A stretch of DNA of 64,000 nt, from the IMG/VR virus record IMGVR_UViG_3300048110_000147, positions 32,878 through 96,877 of that record; one strand, given 5' to 3'. A program made the position numbers and the translations under genes. Under the pieces are notes generated by a model that made no database searches, was not told the origin of the DNA, and was given only the letters and a program-made list of their open reading frames with translations. Below are positions 1 to 8,831 of this stretch, one piece after another. The stretch comes from a virus. Position 1 is the stretch's first letter. Every line of letters starts with the position of its first letter.

Positions 1-304
1 GTGCAAGAGTCGCGTCCTTACCATTACGACTGTATAGATGGTACTTACCTTTACCATCAATGGTCATATTAATCTTGTCGACATTGTACTTTGCACTACG
101 GGATGTACTCTTTACAGTGAAAACTCGCTTCTGACTAGAACTAATAGAAGAACCGAAATCAATCTCAATTCGCATTCCCTTCTTTAACTTCTCAAAGTCA
201 GACCGTGATACTGTTGCCTCTGTTAGACCAAGCTGTACCGACTCTTCGACAGACTCAAGCGCAGCAGTGACCTTACCTTCTCTTAATTCCTGAAATGTTT
301 TCAC
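1..304 (-). CDS. Putative capsid-packaged protein with MKTF-type targeting peptide (3' end outside window)
   Basis: The reading frame stays open from a GTG at 304-302 to the window edge, giving 101 codons. AGAGGAAG sits about 7 nt before the GTG, a good ribosome binding site. The N-terminus reads MKTFQELREG. It matches the MKTFKNLREA start of the gene in the gp68 position at 46312, and the first 12 nt (GTGAAAACATTT) are identical. The pattern fits a T4 capsid-targeting sequence with an L-x-E cleavage site after residue 9. The rest is basic and beta-rich and I do not recognise a family. The start lies 2 nt past the stop of the upstream 60-residue gene, so the two are co-transcribed. Confidence 0.75.
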   Translation of the reverse strand, partial: MKTFQELREGKVTAALESVEESVQLGLTEATVSRSDFEKLKKGMRIEIDFGSSISSSQKRVFTVKSTSRSAKYNVDKINMTIDGKGKYHLYSRNGKDATLA

Positions 305-305
305 T

Positions 306-488
306 TTAACTTCCTCTGGATGCGCCTCGAAATACCTTAGACGGAGCGCGGTTTGTATTATTTAATTTGAGACTGGGGCCTTGCGACCCCGTCATGTTAA
401 ACTTATTATTTTCAGAACTAGTAGACTGCAACCTTTCTCGTTTCTCTTGAGACATCTTTTTGTTGCGAGGTTTCTTAGTCTTACTCAT
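306..488 (-). CDS. Small basic hypothetical protein, 60 aa
   Basis: Complete frame with AAGGAATAAAT before the ATG. The protein is rich in Lys, Arg, Ser and Asn and low in hydrophobics, so it is probably disordered or nucleic-acid binding. It lies between the adhesin gene and the partial gene at the window edge, with 2 nt separating it from the latter. It lacks the F-x-x-h-h-x-E N-terminus of its neighbours. No family recognised. Confidence 0.6.
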   Translation of the reverse strand: MSKTKKPRNKKMSQEKRERLQSTSSENNKFNMTGSQGPSLKLNNTNRAPSKVFRGASRGS

Positions 489-511
489 ATTTATTCCTTA
501 TGATACCTTAG

Positions 512-2482
512 TTAGAATGGATGATCACTGTCTGGTGTAATATTGACTGGTGTTGCCGTAGTTAACGTTTCTTTGTTCAGAGTTAACAGTTCAGTGTCAG
601 CGTCTGATATGAAAGCTGCAGCTGGCGGAGTAAAGTCTGCACTATAACGCGCAGCAGAACTTATACGGAAGTCAAACAACATTCCACCGAAGAATGCACC
701 AATCTTGTGAGTTCCGGTAGTGCCGTAGTTCCTATCGTGTCCGTAACTTCCACCATATCCGCCTTGCTTAACACCATTCAGGTATAAGTCTACGGAAGCT
801 GTTGGGTTTCCATTGACCGTAATCGCTGGAGACTTAACGATAGCCCAGTGGTTCCACCCTGCTTCTTGCCATATTTGTCCGTCCCACGTCATGTTGACGT
901 CTCCACTGCCGCCATCACGGAACATTATTTCAGTTCCGCCATCCCAACCACTTATAGCGATAGTGTGTCCGTTAGAGAATTCTATCAGATTATCGTTGCC
1001 TGGGTTAACACCATCGGTGTTCGCCCAGAATTCAATCGTCCATCCAGCATCACCGTTGCTGTGAGATAGAGAACCACCTTCATAAGTTGCATATGAAGAT
1101 CCATTATCACCGAACTGCCATGCGAAAGATGGAGCTGGTGGAGCTGGCGGTGGTGGGAATGGGAATTGAACCATATGTAATCTAGTGCTGAATTGTTGAA
1201 CGTGTTCTGATCGGTCAACATTAGGTTCGTCAATTCTGTAAGGTGTCGCAGATAGGTCACTTAGGTCATATTTCCATATGTATGATCCTGCAGCATTCCA
1301 TACCTGATAAACAGATCCTGCACCTGCACTTCCTCTATCCGAAACATATAGATAATCTCCATCTGAGACCATCGATGCACCAAATCGATCGGAACCTTGA
1401 TCAGTATTATTAGATAACGGTGCTGTTATTATCTGACTAGGGGAAGACAAGTTTGACTTATCATATACATAAACCCTACCCTGTTGATTGTCACTCCCTA
1501 CTTTTTCAAGCATAGCACTTATGATAAACTTATCATTAGTTTCTACTACTTGAGAGGCAAATGCAGACCAGTCATTATTTGGAGATGGATAGTTTATAGT
1601 AGATACAAGGTTTCCGGTTGTTATATCTCGTATCTGCATCTGACCATAATGATTAGTCGAATTATCAGGATTGTACGACGCATTTACGCCCACATAGATC
1701 TGACTTCCATCATTTGAAATACGTAGACCCATATAATCACAATTTCCTTGAAGATCTTGATCAGTTAGGTGTATTGGTGATGATAGGTCGGATAAATCAT
1801 ATATAGAAACATTTCCATAATTAGAATTAGGACTGGAATTATCATTGTAGGCTTCGTCACCTATAACTAGATGATTGTCATTGGCAGACATATATCTACC
1901 AAAATCGTATTGTGTGTTGACTGTAGGCCTGGTGTCCGTAATAATTGTTGGTGCCGCAGATAAATCACTAACGTCATAAACATAAATTTGACGACGACCT
2001 CTTGCAGAAACAAACAGGTGTGTATCATTGGCCGCTATAGAATTACCAAAATAACCATACTCTTGAGGTGATGGTTCTGTTAATGTTGCGACAGGAGTGG
2101 TTAAGTCGGACTTATCGTAAGCATATACTACACCTTGATTGATAAATCCACCAAGATCCTCATAATCAGCTGAAATAAATAATTGAGTATGGTTGGATGC
2201 TACGACACTCTCCCCGAACCGATCACTATATCCACCCCACGGGTCAGTATCGCTGCCGTTAGGGTTATGGATTATGATAGGGTCCGCATCGATGTCATAT
2301 ACGTCAAACAAGTACAGTCTTTCCAGATATTTGTTAGTACCAGAAGTTCTGTTACCTTCAGCCACTCGTGCCATCAAATAGGTCGGAATTGGTGGTCCTA
2401 CGTATGGTGGGTTGTCTGCGTCTACACCGGCAATTACTTGACCGGCATTAAACACCGCACCCGCTAAAATTTGATTTGCCAT
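512..2482 (-). CDS. Beta-propeller plus LamG/ConA-like virion adhesin, 656 aa
   Basis: Residues about 85-430 hold six or seven repeats. Each pairs a strand such as VYVYDKSNL or YVYDVSDLS with an A/S-N-D-x-H-L-F/V-I/V-S/G segment about 40-60 residues later, the signature of a seven-bladed (FG-GAP/Kelch-like) beta-propeller. A proline-rich linker (PFPPPPAPPAP, about 445-455) leads into a LamG/concanavalin-A-like domain (WTIEFWAN, LYLNGVKQGG, FDFRISSAARY) to about residue 630. I infer a tail or head-surface protein that binds host glycans. There is no signal peptide. The N-terminus (MANQILAGAVFNAG) looks like other phage structural proteins. It ends the long co-directional block that starts at 7956. 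Confidence 0.75.
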   Translation of the reverse strand: MANQILAGAVFNAGQVIAGVDADNPPYVGPPIPTYLMARVAEGNRTSGTNKYLERLYLFDVYDIDADPIIIHNPNGSDTDPWGGYSDRFGESVVASNHTQLFISADYEDLGGFINQGVVYAYDKSDLTTPVATLTEPSPQEYGYFGNSIAANDTHLFVSARGRRQIYVYDVSDLSAAPTIITDTRPTVNTQYDFGRYMSANDNHLVIGDEAYNDNSSPNSNYGNVSIYDLSDLSSPIHLTDQDLQGNCDYMGLRISNDGSQIYVGVNASYNPDNSTNHYGQMQIRDITTGNLVSTINYPSPNNDWSAFASQVVETNDKFIISAMLEKVGSDNQQGRVYVYDKSNLSSPSQIITAPLSNNTDQGSDRFGASMVSDGDYLYVSDRGSAGAGSVYQVWNAAGSYIWKYDLSDLSATPYRIDEPNVDRSEHVQQFSTRLHMVQFPFPPPPAPPAPSFAWQFGDNGSSYATYEGGSLSHSNGDAGWTIEFWANTDGVNPGNDNLIEFSNGHTIAISGWDGGTEIMFRDGGSGDVNMTWDGQIWQEAGWNHWAIVKSPAITVNGNPTASVDLYLNGVKQGGYGGSYGHDRNYGTTGTHKIGAFFGGMLFDFRISSAARYSADFTPPAAAFISDADTELLTLNKETLTTATPVNITPDSDHPF

Positions 2483-2504
2483 TTGTTCTAAATTCCTTTA
2501 AGTT

Positions 2505-2777
2505 TTATGCTAAGTCTTTGTCATGGTTGAGGCCGCCTTTCTTCTTCTTGACGATGAAAGCGTTAACCCTTGCCATTCCCCATTGTTGTGGTGTGGTGCC
2601 TGGGCGGTGACCCGTTTTCCATGCAGCAACCCCTCTATTATATACTTTACGCAAAGTGTCCGATGATATACCAGACTTCTTTGACTTCGCTGCGATACCA
2701 TCTGGACCTTCATCAAGATCTAGGGTATCATACATTCCATATCTCTTTTCACTGAGATATTGTTTAAATTTTATCAT
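2505..2777 (-). CDS. Small phage protein with capsid-targeting-like N-terminus (DUF5824-like), 90 aa
   Basis: The first ten residues, MIKFKQYLSE, fit the T4 capsid-targeting and gp21-cleavage pattern, with L-S-E ending at residue 10. The body (SSDTLRKVYNRGVAAWKTG, then TPQQWGMARVNAFI) is a module I recall from many myoviruses as DUF5824, of unknown function. The start codon overlaps the stop of the upstream nucleotidyltransferase gene (ATGA), so translation is coupled. The C-terminus is lysine-rich. Family recall is from memory. Confidence 0.75.
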   Translation of the reverse strand: MIKFKQYLSEKRYGMYDTLDLDEGPDGIAAKSKKSGISSDTLRKVYNRGVAAWKTGHRPGTTPQQWGMARVNAFIVKKKKGGLNHDKDLA

Positions 2778-4474
2778 GCCAAATCTCCGATCATTTGTGC
2801 AAGTGCTTTGCGATCCATATCCAGTCCAAATTTACGAATTGCATTCGCGGCATGGAATTCATGAGACCTTCCGTCACCAGACTTCTTCAATTCTTTTTTG
2901 ATATACTGTGCAACTTTAGTGTATTTATTCTTATTAACAGTCTTGGCTCCGATCTTATGCATTAAATCAGTTACCCAGTTTTCTAGTATATCGTTTTCTT
3001 CTGCAACACAATTAGGGACCATCTTGTTCCCTTTCTTCTTCATACCAACTTCTTTGTACCCATCCCAACAATCTTCATCGTACATGTCTTTAAATGACTT
3101 GGTGTACTTGGATGGTTTAGTCTTAGCGGTCTTATCTCCAGGCGCTGGTTTATATGCAGATGAATCGTCGTCTGCTTTCTTACCATGTTTCTTGAAGTGT
3201 GCATCACGCTTTACCTTAGTAGACTTTTCAAGTCCCTTGTGGTAGCGAGATGGTTGAGTACCCTCACGGTCTTTGATATCTGGATCCTGTGACTCATACC
3301 TGATTATAGGACCATCTGTCCTATAATCTTTTTTACGCATGATACTTTTACCATATACTTGAAACTTACCGTCATCATATTTCACAACAACGGGGATGTT
3401 TATATCAGACTGTATATCTTTCAATACTGGCTGGATATCGGTATCTCCATATTGCTTAATGCCTTTGCCCTTATTCTTTACAATTTTCTTAAGCAGACGT
3501 TGGAGTTCTGTTACCTTGATAGCAGGGTCATTTCTCTTATCGTTCATACGGTCTGCAAAGTGTGGTGTAAATTTAATGTCAATGTTGAACTTCTTCAACA
3601 TACGATCACTGAACTTTTTTAAATCGTTAAGTTGCGCTTGGGACACATTTTCGGAGATCAACTCCACAGCCTCTAGCCACTTGCGCATCTTCTTACCATC
3701 GTTGGTTTCAACGATAACGTAGTTTGCACCTAGGACGGATATAGTAGCAACCTCATCACTTTCTTTGATTACTACCATATCCCCTACCTCGAACAATTCA
3801 CCTTGCACGAACTTCTCTCGTGTTTCGGATACTGTCTCTAGTTCTAGGTGATTACGGAATTCACTGGCTTCCTTTAATCCCATACCTCTACGCACGTCGT
3901 TGAATAGCTTACGTGTGTCTGGATTGGACATGGATTTAGGAACACCCTGTGAGAAAGAAACGAAATCATTATTAGATGCGTTCTCTCTTTGTTTTGAAGC
4001 TGACATACCTTCAATACCAATAGAATCTGGATCTCTCTTACCGGCAGATACTATTCTGATATTCTTGAAATTATAAAAACCATGTCTTGCTTTCTGTCCG
4101 TTGTACTTGTTCAACAGGACTTCGAATTCTGTAATTCTGTCGTCACCGACAACCATAGTTACTGACTTATAACCTTGGTCATACAGTGCGACCATGGCGT
4201 TGATAGCGGTCTTAACAGACTTATCTACCATGATATTCCGTGCATGTTTCGGAAACATCTTACGAGTGTGTTTGATTTTATCGGAGTACGATAGCGGATT
4301 CTTCTTTGCGTCCTGTGATTGTGACGCAAATACTTTATAGTCTGATTTCCCAGACTTCATCGCTAACGCATCCATTACCTTGCCGTGTCCCACCGTAGGT
4401 GGATTCATACGACCAAACGTGAAATATACTTCGCGTTCCTCTTCAACAAGGTATTGACTGAAATTTTTAATCAC
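2774..4474 (-). CDS. Nucleotidyltransferase-domain protein with capsid-targeting-like N-terminus, 566 aa
   Basis: The N-terminus MIKNFSQYLVE is a targeting-like peptide. From residue 17 there is a cytidylyl/NMN-adenylyltransferase fold: YFTFGRMNPPTVGHGKVM carries the (H/T)-x-G-H motif at T27-H30, and GMSASKQR resembles the second nucleotide motif S-x-T-x-x-R. The product may be NAD-like or another nucleotidyl conjugate. The substrate cannot be read from the sequence. Residues after about 280 are phage-specific and include a lysine-rich stretch and DCWDGYKEVGMKKKGNK...VPNCV, a motif I recall from cyanophage proteins. Start is GTG, overlapping the upstream TGA. Multi-domain and much longer than a stand-alone NMN adenylyltransferase. 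Confidence 0.75.
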   Translation of the reverse strand: MIKNFSQYLVEEEREVYFTFGRMNPPTVGHGKVMDALAMKSGKSDYKVFASQSQDAKKNPLSYSDKIKHTRKMFPKHARNIMVDKSVKTAINAMVALYDQGYKSVTMVVGDDRITEFEVLLNKYNGQKARHGFYNFKNIRIVSAGKRDPDSIGIEGMSASKQRENASNNDFVSFSQGVPKSMSNPDTRKLFNDVRRGMGLKEASEFRNHLELETVSETREKFVQGELFEVGDMVVIKESDEVATISVLGANYVIVETNDGKKMRKWLEAVELISENVSQAQLNDLKKFSDRMLKKFNIDIKFTPHFADRMNDKRNDPAIKVTELQRLLKKIVKNKGKGIKQYGDTDIQPVLKDIQSDINIPVVVKYDDGKFQVYGKSIMRKKDYRTDGPIIRYESQDPDIKDREGTQPSRYHKGLEKSTKVKRDAHFKKHGKKADDDSSAYKPAPGDKTAKTKPSKYTKSFKDMYDEDCWDGYKEVGMKKKGNKMVPNCVAEENDILENWVTDLMHKIGAKTVNKNKYTKVAQYIKKELKKSGDGRSHEFHAANAIRKFGLDMDRKALAQMIGDLA

Positions 4475-4845
4475 TTTTTATCGCCTTTGCCTCGGTTGCG
4501 TTTACGTTCCATCTCTTGCTTTCGAACGACTTTTATAAGCTTACGAGCATTACGATCTATTCTTGCTTGTATGGCAGGCTTCTCCATTCTCTTCTCGATA
4601 TCTTTCTTACGAGAGAATGACATCTCACCCTTATCTTGACCTTTAGTAATCTTTGAGACTACTGCCTTACGTGCTTGTTTACGTGCACGTTTCTTCAAGG
4701 TGTCCATAGATGCAGTTTTTCTTTCTGCACGTTTTCGCGCCATGGCGATTCGTGCCTTATTCTTTTTCATTCGCATCGCGAGTTTTCGACGTTGTGCCAT
4801 GTCGAGTACTTCCGATACCATATCTTTAAATGACAACATAGTCAT
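4471..4845 (-). CDS. Highly basic putative internal head protein, 124 aa
   Basis: Starts MTMLSFKDMVSE, a targeting-like peptide ending in V-S-E. The remainder is extremely rich in Arg and Lys (for example QRRKLAMRMKKNKARIAMARKRAERK) and looks alpha-helical, as expected for a protein that neutralises packaged DNA, like T4 internal proteins. AGAGG lies about 6 nt before the first ATG. It overlaps the downstream nucleotidyltransferase start by 4 nt. Similar basic proteins are, as I recall, common in T4-like cyanophages but uncharacterised. Packaging is inferred. Confidence 0.75.
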   Translation of the reverse strand: MTMLSFKDMVSEVLDMAQRRKLAMRMKKNKARIAMARKRAERKTASMDTLKKRARKQARKAVVSKITKGQDKGEMSFSRKKDIEKRMEKPAIQARIDRNARKLIKVVRKQEMERKRNRGKGDKK

Positions 4846-4871
4846 CTATTCCTCTATTGGTTTATTCCATA

Positions 4872-6098
4872 TTATCTACGGGCTGAATCCCAACCCTTTA
4901 ATATATCGGATGAAAAGTTGTTGTATGAAAATTCCATACGGTCAACCAATTTCACCGCGTCACCACCAAGCGTATCAATTGCAACGTATCCTTCTTCACC
5001 AGTCACTTTGTAACCATTAGAAGTTTTCACGAAAGTATCAATCGATTTAAGTTTGTCTAAACTATTTATAAGTTTTAATTTGACTAAAACAATTAATTTT
5101 TGCAATTCAAACATCTTAACTAGATTAGCCTTGTTTGTATCGGAGAAAAACTCCATCTCATCCTTCATTTTGGCAATCCAATTGTCCTTACCACGTTGAG
5201 ATTTCTTGCTTGCAATCTCTTTTTTGTAGTAAGCTTGTCTATTACTTATCAATCCCTTAACATGCTTTTTTGAGTCTGGGAGTAAGGACCCTGCACGAAC
5301 GAACGAATTATTGTATGTTTCAATCGCCTGTGCGATATCAGGATTATCTGCGAGGGTCTTAATAGTGGTAGCAGAAGTCTGCTTGAACAAACGACCTATC
5401 TGGGTTAGTAGATCATTGACCGCTTTGGTTTCACGTTCAGACATCGTAGCATTAGTTGCGTCTTTCAACATTGCATCCTGTGACCATACGTTTACAGAAT
5501 TGCGAAATTTCGACACGTCAACCCCATATGTCGCTCGCATCGACTCAAACGTATCGCCAGTGTATGTTGTGTGCCATACGATACCGATCTTAGCAGCACG
5601 TACTTCTTTCGCCTGATCATAGGGAACTGCGTATGCGATTGTGTTCGGGTGGAACACACTATACTTCTGACCATCGATGGTCTTAGTAGTGACATCTCCG
5701 TCACCAAATAAAAAGTCGCCTTGCACAACACCATCGATTCCTAGTGACGGTAAATACTTGAGTGCGTCTTTCAACTTAGAGTTCAGATCACCTGACGTGT
5801 CCGCGTCGATGTCTGCGTCGGTCTTGTAGACCTTTGGGTTCTTGTTGAAGATACCTTTCTTAGCAACGAAGAACTTACCGTCGGATGGATCAATACCACA
5901 GAATACCGCAGGCGCACCGTCCCATTTCACTGACACACGACCACTACCAGATCCAGCTAACAAATCCCGCAAACTACGCAGGGCATTGATCGCCTGACGT
6001 GTGCCGTCAACTCCACCGTAAAGAACTTTGTCCTCAATGTGAGTCATGTGAGTGTTCTTCTGTTCGGTGATAAACTCTGCAAACTTTTCCATTACCAT
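4872..6098 (-). CDS. Ligase-like nucleotidyltransferase fold protein with capsid-targeting-like N-terminus, 408 aa
   Basis: N-terminus MVMEKFAEFITE (or from Met3) fits the targeting pattern, ending I-T-E. Residues 55-67 read RVSVKWDGAPAVF. K58-W-D60-G61 is the K-x-D-G adenylation motif of covalent nucleotidyltransferases (ATP/NAD-dependent ligases, capping enzymes). Further ligase-like blocks follow: KFFVAKKG near 75-82, GVVQGDFLF near 123-131 (motif III-like) and KIGIVWHT near 165 (motif IV/V-like). I recall this family as DUF6267, annotated hypothetical. The ligase reading rests on motif spacing and is not proven. The start overlaps the upstream stop (TGGTAATGG). Confidence 0.7.
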   Translation of the reverse strand: MVMEKFAEFITEQKNTHMTHIEDKVLYGGVDGTRQAINALRSLRDLLAGSGSGRVSVKWDGAPAVFCGIDPSDGKFFVAKKGIFNKNPKVYKTDADIDADTSGDLNSKLKDALKYLPSLGIDGVVQGDFLFGDGDVTTKTIDGQKYSVFHPNTIAYAVPYDQAKEVRAAKIGIVWHTTYTGDTFESMRATYGVDVSKFRNSVNVWSQDAMLKDATNATMSERETKAVNDLLTQIGRLFKQTSATTIKTLADNPDIAQAIETYNNSFVRAGSLLPDSKKHVKGLISNRQAYYKKEIASKKSQRGKDNWIAKMKDEMEFFSDTNKANLVKMFELQKLIVLVKLKLINSLDKLKSIDTFVKTSNGYKVTGEEGYVAIDTLGGDAVKLVDRMEFSYNNFSSDILKGWDSARR

Positions 6099-6571
6099 GC
6101 GCCTGGCGCTCCTTTCCTCTTAATGTACCAGATAGTACCGGACGAATCGGTGTCGGAATGTACTCTGTACTTGTTACCTACTGCTTTCTTAACAAGACGA
6201 CCATACAGTCTTTCACGACCTTGCAGTCCGGTCTTCTTGACATTCTTGTCCTTGGCAGCGGATAAGTGCATATACTTGGGATTTTCCATTTTAATGAACT
6301 GAGTAATCATTTTCATAACAGTCGCCATGATACGTAATGCATCACCTTCACCCGTCACTTTTTGTTCACCGTTACGTTCGAAACTAATCTCCCAATCTAT
6401 GTAATCATCGTCATCGATATGTTCATCACCTTCGATGTTTATATTTAATTTGCCACCATCATCAAGTTCAACTGTAGAACGATACCCTTGTCTTCCGTCC
6501 TTCTTTAATACAGCCGGATATGGGTTGTTGAGTGTTTCTTGAAGTTCTGTAAATTCTGTAAATTTTTTCAT
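6092..6571 (-). CDS. Hypothetical protein with targeting-like N-terminus, 159 aa
   Basis: Begins MKKFTEFTELQE, again F plus h-x-E near residue 12. The middle is acidic (DEHIDDDDYIDWE). The C-terminal half (SAAKDKN...GRERLYGRLVKKAVG...TIWYIKRK) looks like a small alpha/beta domain that I know only as a phage hypothetical. The final codons overlap the start of the ligase-like gene, so the two are translationally coupled. Function unknown. Confidence 0.65.
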   Translation of the reverse strand: MKKFTEFTELQETLNNPYPAVLKKDGRQGYRSTVELDDGGKLNINIEGDEHIDDDDYIDWEISFERNGEQKVTGEGDALRIMATVMKMITQFIKMENPKYMHLSAAKDKNVKKTGLQGRERLYGRLVKKAVGNKYRVHSDTDSSGTIWYIKRKGAPGAW

Positions 6572-6579
6572 TATTATTC

Positions 6580-7956
6580 CTAACTATACTTTAAAAAGAC
6601 CGAACTTTTCGGGGTCGAAGATGATGCTATACTTATCACTTGGGACATTACTTCATCCGATTTTCTTTTGGTCAACATAGTGTATATGAATTGCATACCT
6701 AAGAATTTACTGTATAACCACTCATTGCTATAATCCGCTAAGAATAATGCCATGTCTTCTTCAGTCATGTCCACATCACCTAAGTAATTGTACATCTTGG
6801 TGAATTCAGTAATAGTCGTGTTATTAGTAATTCTAGATTTTATCTTAAATTCGCTTTGATTGTGATACTCTCTATCGGCAATACCAGAGAACTGTAATGC
6901 TGTCTGCAAGTTACCACCACCAATCTTACCGCCTGCGGCAGTCGTACCTTTAATCTCTCCCTGCCAACCAGACATTACCGAACTAAATGTTCGAATTTGC
7001 ATATTATACTCTTTACTGCCAAGTTTATAGGTGACATACACGTCCTTACTCGCAGTCCCTGCACGAGGGTATGAAGTCGACCAATCTACGTTCTTACCCA
7101 TACCAGAAATCGCATACTTAACAAACTTGGCTTCTGGTCTTGGAGTACCTCCGTTGAACTCTTCCTCGTAGCACGTCTTCGCATTACTTGCAAGTTTCTT
7201 CAGAGAGACTCCAATTAAATTCTTGTTCTTGTATTCCTGTAACAGTAGTTGGTTAAAATCGTCTAGATTATCTTGATCGGTGTTAAGAGAAAATCCTATT
7301 CTCATTGCCCACATGTCAGACGGGTTCCACTTGTTGACGTTAAGTGTTATACCAGCAGCTCTCTTCAACGTCTTATAGTTATTCTCTATACTAGTGACTA
7401 CTGTACCACCTCGCAAAAACTTATAGTTACCTGTCCCCAACTTACCTGACAATTTATTACTGATAACTACTGCTGAATTCTTCCATGCCTCATCTAATCC
7501 ATCGAGACATTGCTTCAGAGTTCTATCACAATCGGTAAATCTGGATATAGTAGAAGCGTCCAATAAATCGATTGCCTCTAACCAACTGTTTAAACTACTT
7601 CCTTTCTTTTGACGGGCGGCAGATACGTATGCGTGAAAACATTCACCTAGTGCGGTAATCTCATCACCGGCACCTGAACCACCTTGTCCACTGAATGGTG
7701 CCTTATCTATCTTGGTCCAAGAATAACCATTAAATATAGGAAGAAACCTACTACCCATCTTAAAAGCACTATTGACTTTACTGATATCTCTTTTTTTAAC
7801 AGCAGATATCCAAGAAACAACTTCGTCAGTCATGTTAACTACTTGCTTATTGGTTACACCTGCGAACTTGATCTCTTTACCGTTTTCGATCTCGATTGCT
7901 ACCTTCTCTAGGTAACCTTTATCGAATTTAGCATCTGATCCAGTAAAATTTGCCAT
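6580..7956 (-). CDS. Conserved phage hypothetical protein, 458 aa
   Basis: First gene of the operon that runs down to about 2500. It has no signal peptide, membrane segment or targeting-like N-terminus (starts MANFTGSDAKFDKGYLEK). Notable segments are GSGAGDEITALGECFHAYVSAARQ, FVKYAISGMGKNVDWSTSY, and a Gly-rich patch AAGGKIGGGNLQTALQFSG near residue 345. The last block suggests a substrate loop in an enzyme or nuclease-like domain, but I cannot assign a family. A dual early/late promoter lies 36-63 nt upstream of the start. Confidence 0.65.
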   Translation of the reverse strand: MANFTGSDAKFDKGYLEKVAIEIENGKEIKFAGVTNKQVVNMTDEVVSWISAVKKRDISKVNSAFKMGSRFLPIFNGYSWTKIDKAPFSGQGGSGAGDEITALGECFHAYVSAARQKKGSSLNSWLEAIDLLDASTISRFTDCDRTLKQCLDGLDEAWKNSAVVISNKLSGKLGTGNYKFLRGGTVVTSIENNYKTLKRAAGITLNVNKWNPSDMWAMRIGFSLNTDQDNLDDFNQLLLQEYKNKNLIGVSLKKLASNAKTCYEEEFNGGTPRPEAKFVKYAISGMGKNVDWSTSYPRAGTASKDVYVTYKLGSKEYNMQIRTFSSVMSGWQGEIKGTTAAGGKIGGGNLQTALQFSGIADREYHNQSEFKIKSRITNNTTITEFTKMYNYLGDVDMTEEDMALFLADYSNEWLYSKFLGMQFIYTMLTKRKSDEVMSQVISIASSSTPKSSVFLKYS

Positions 7957-7991
7957 CTCTAGAATCCTCTTTACTCTAAGTTAGTCCCTAG

Positions 7992-8019
7992 AGTATAACA
8001 GATACTATTTATATGTCAA
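7992..8019 (-). promoter_or_regulatory. Overlapping sigma-70 and T4-type late promoter
   Basis: On the minus strand TTGACA (8019-8014), a 16-nt spacer and TATACT (7997-7992) form a sigma-70 promoter. TATAAATA (8013-8006) starts directly after the -35 hexamer and matches the gp55-dependent late -10 element. One site could serve host polymerase early and gp55 polymerase late, driving 6580..7956 and the operon of targeting-peptide genes. The -35 lies in the last codons of the upstream nuclease gene. Confidence 0.7.
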
Positions 8020-8728
8020 GAGCATTTGTACTATTTTCTTCGTTATATTGGGCGATAGTATCTCGTAATGGACGCACCCAGTTGTCACGATGTTCGATAA
8101 ACACCTGTGGTTCATGGTTGTCGACAGAGATAATAGTCACAAGTTGGGTGATAGGCATACCCGTGCGTTCTTCCCACATAATAGAATATGCAGACTCTTG
8201 CATGAAGTAGTTCTTGATCCAGTCAAGACGTTTGGGTTTCATGGATGTCTTGTAGTCAATGATGGAAGGTTTGCCATCAAAGATGCCCACACAATCCACA
8301 CGACCAGCGACACCTAGGTGCGTAGAGTAGAGTGGTGCTTCTTGAGCGTAGACTGTACCAAGACGTTCATCAAGGATGGGTTTGAGTTTCAGGAAAGACT
8401 CGATTAAATCGGGAGTACGTTTGGTCAACGTTTGTTCACCAGTGTCGATATTCATCGCCATGTACTTGTCATAGTCGGGGTCGTTGTTTACGTACTGTTC
8501 ACAAATTTCGTGAACCGCAGTACCACGCGTAGATGCGCGATAGGAGATACGGTTTGCTTCTTTCTCACCGACACGAGCACGCCACTTTGCAATGGAGTCA
8601 CGGGACAGTATAGAAAGGACCGTAGTGATAGAAGGTAGTTGAATACCTTCGGGAGTTTTGTATTGACGGCCCATGTCTGTAGTAACAGCAGTCATTTCGG
8701 TCAAAGGGATAGGTTCGTGTGTAAACAT
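8009..8728 (-). CDS. PD-(D/E)XK family exonuclease, 239 aa
   Basis: Residues about 140-165 contain LGVAGRVDCVGIF then PSIIDYKTS, the D-x(n)-(D/E)-x-K core of RecB/Cas4-like nucleases. The QxxxY-type motif follows as MQESAYSIMW. The upstream helix GTAVHEICEQYV (the H of RecB-type nucleases) is also present. T4-like marine phages often carry this Cas4/MGME1-like nuclease, presumably acting on ssDNA or DNA ends during replication or host DNA breakdown. A strong promoter precedes it at 8760-8789. Confidence 0.85.
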   Translation of the reverse strand: MFTHEPIPLTEMTAVTTDMGRQYKTPEGIQLPSITTVLSILSRDSIAKWRARVGEKEANRISYRASTRGTAVHEICEQYVNNDPDYDKYMAMNIDTGEQTLTKRTPDLIESFLKLKPILDERLGTVYAQEAPLYSTHLGVAGRVDCVGIFDGKPSIIDYKTSMKPKRLDWIKNYFMQESAYSIMWEERTGMPITQLVTIISVDNHEPQVFIEHRDNWVRPLRDTIAQYNEENSTNALDI

Positions 8729-8759
8729 AATATAGTCCAGTTCAATTCAATATACCAGT

Positions 8760-8789
8760 ATTATAACATCTTTTAGAAACGTTTGTCAA
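8760..8789 (-). promoter_or_regulatory. Consensus sigma-70 promoter
   Basis: Minus strand TTGACA (8789-8784), 18-nt spacer, TATAAT (8765-8760), 32 nt before the nuclease start. All 12 bases match consensus. The spacer is one nt longer than in most other promoters of this genome. Confidence 0.85.
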
Positions 8790-8831
8790 GGGCAAACGGT
8801 GACTATTTTTACGGTATTGGTCAAATAAGAA

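Noticed and set aside
5063-5070. TATAAATA inside the ligase-like gene, also 31463-31470 inside gp62 and 9133-9140 inside a small gene
   Set aside because: Exact late elements but within coding sequence; I cannot separate them from chance, so they are not listed as promoters.
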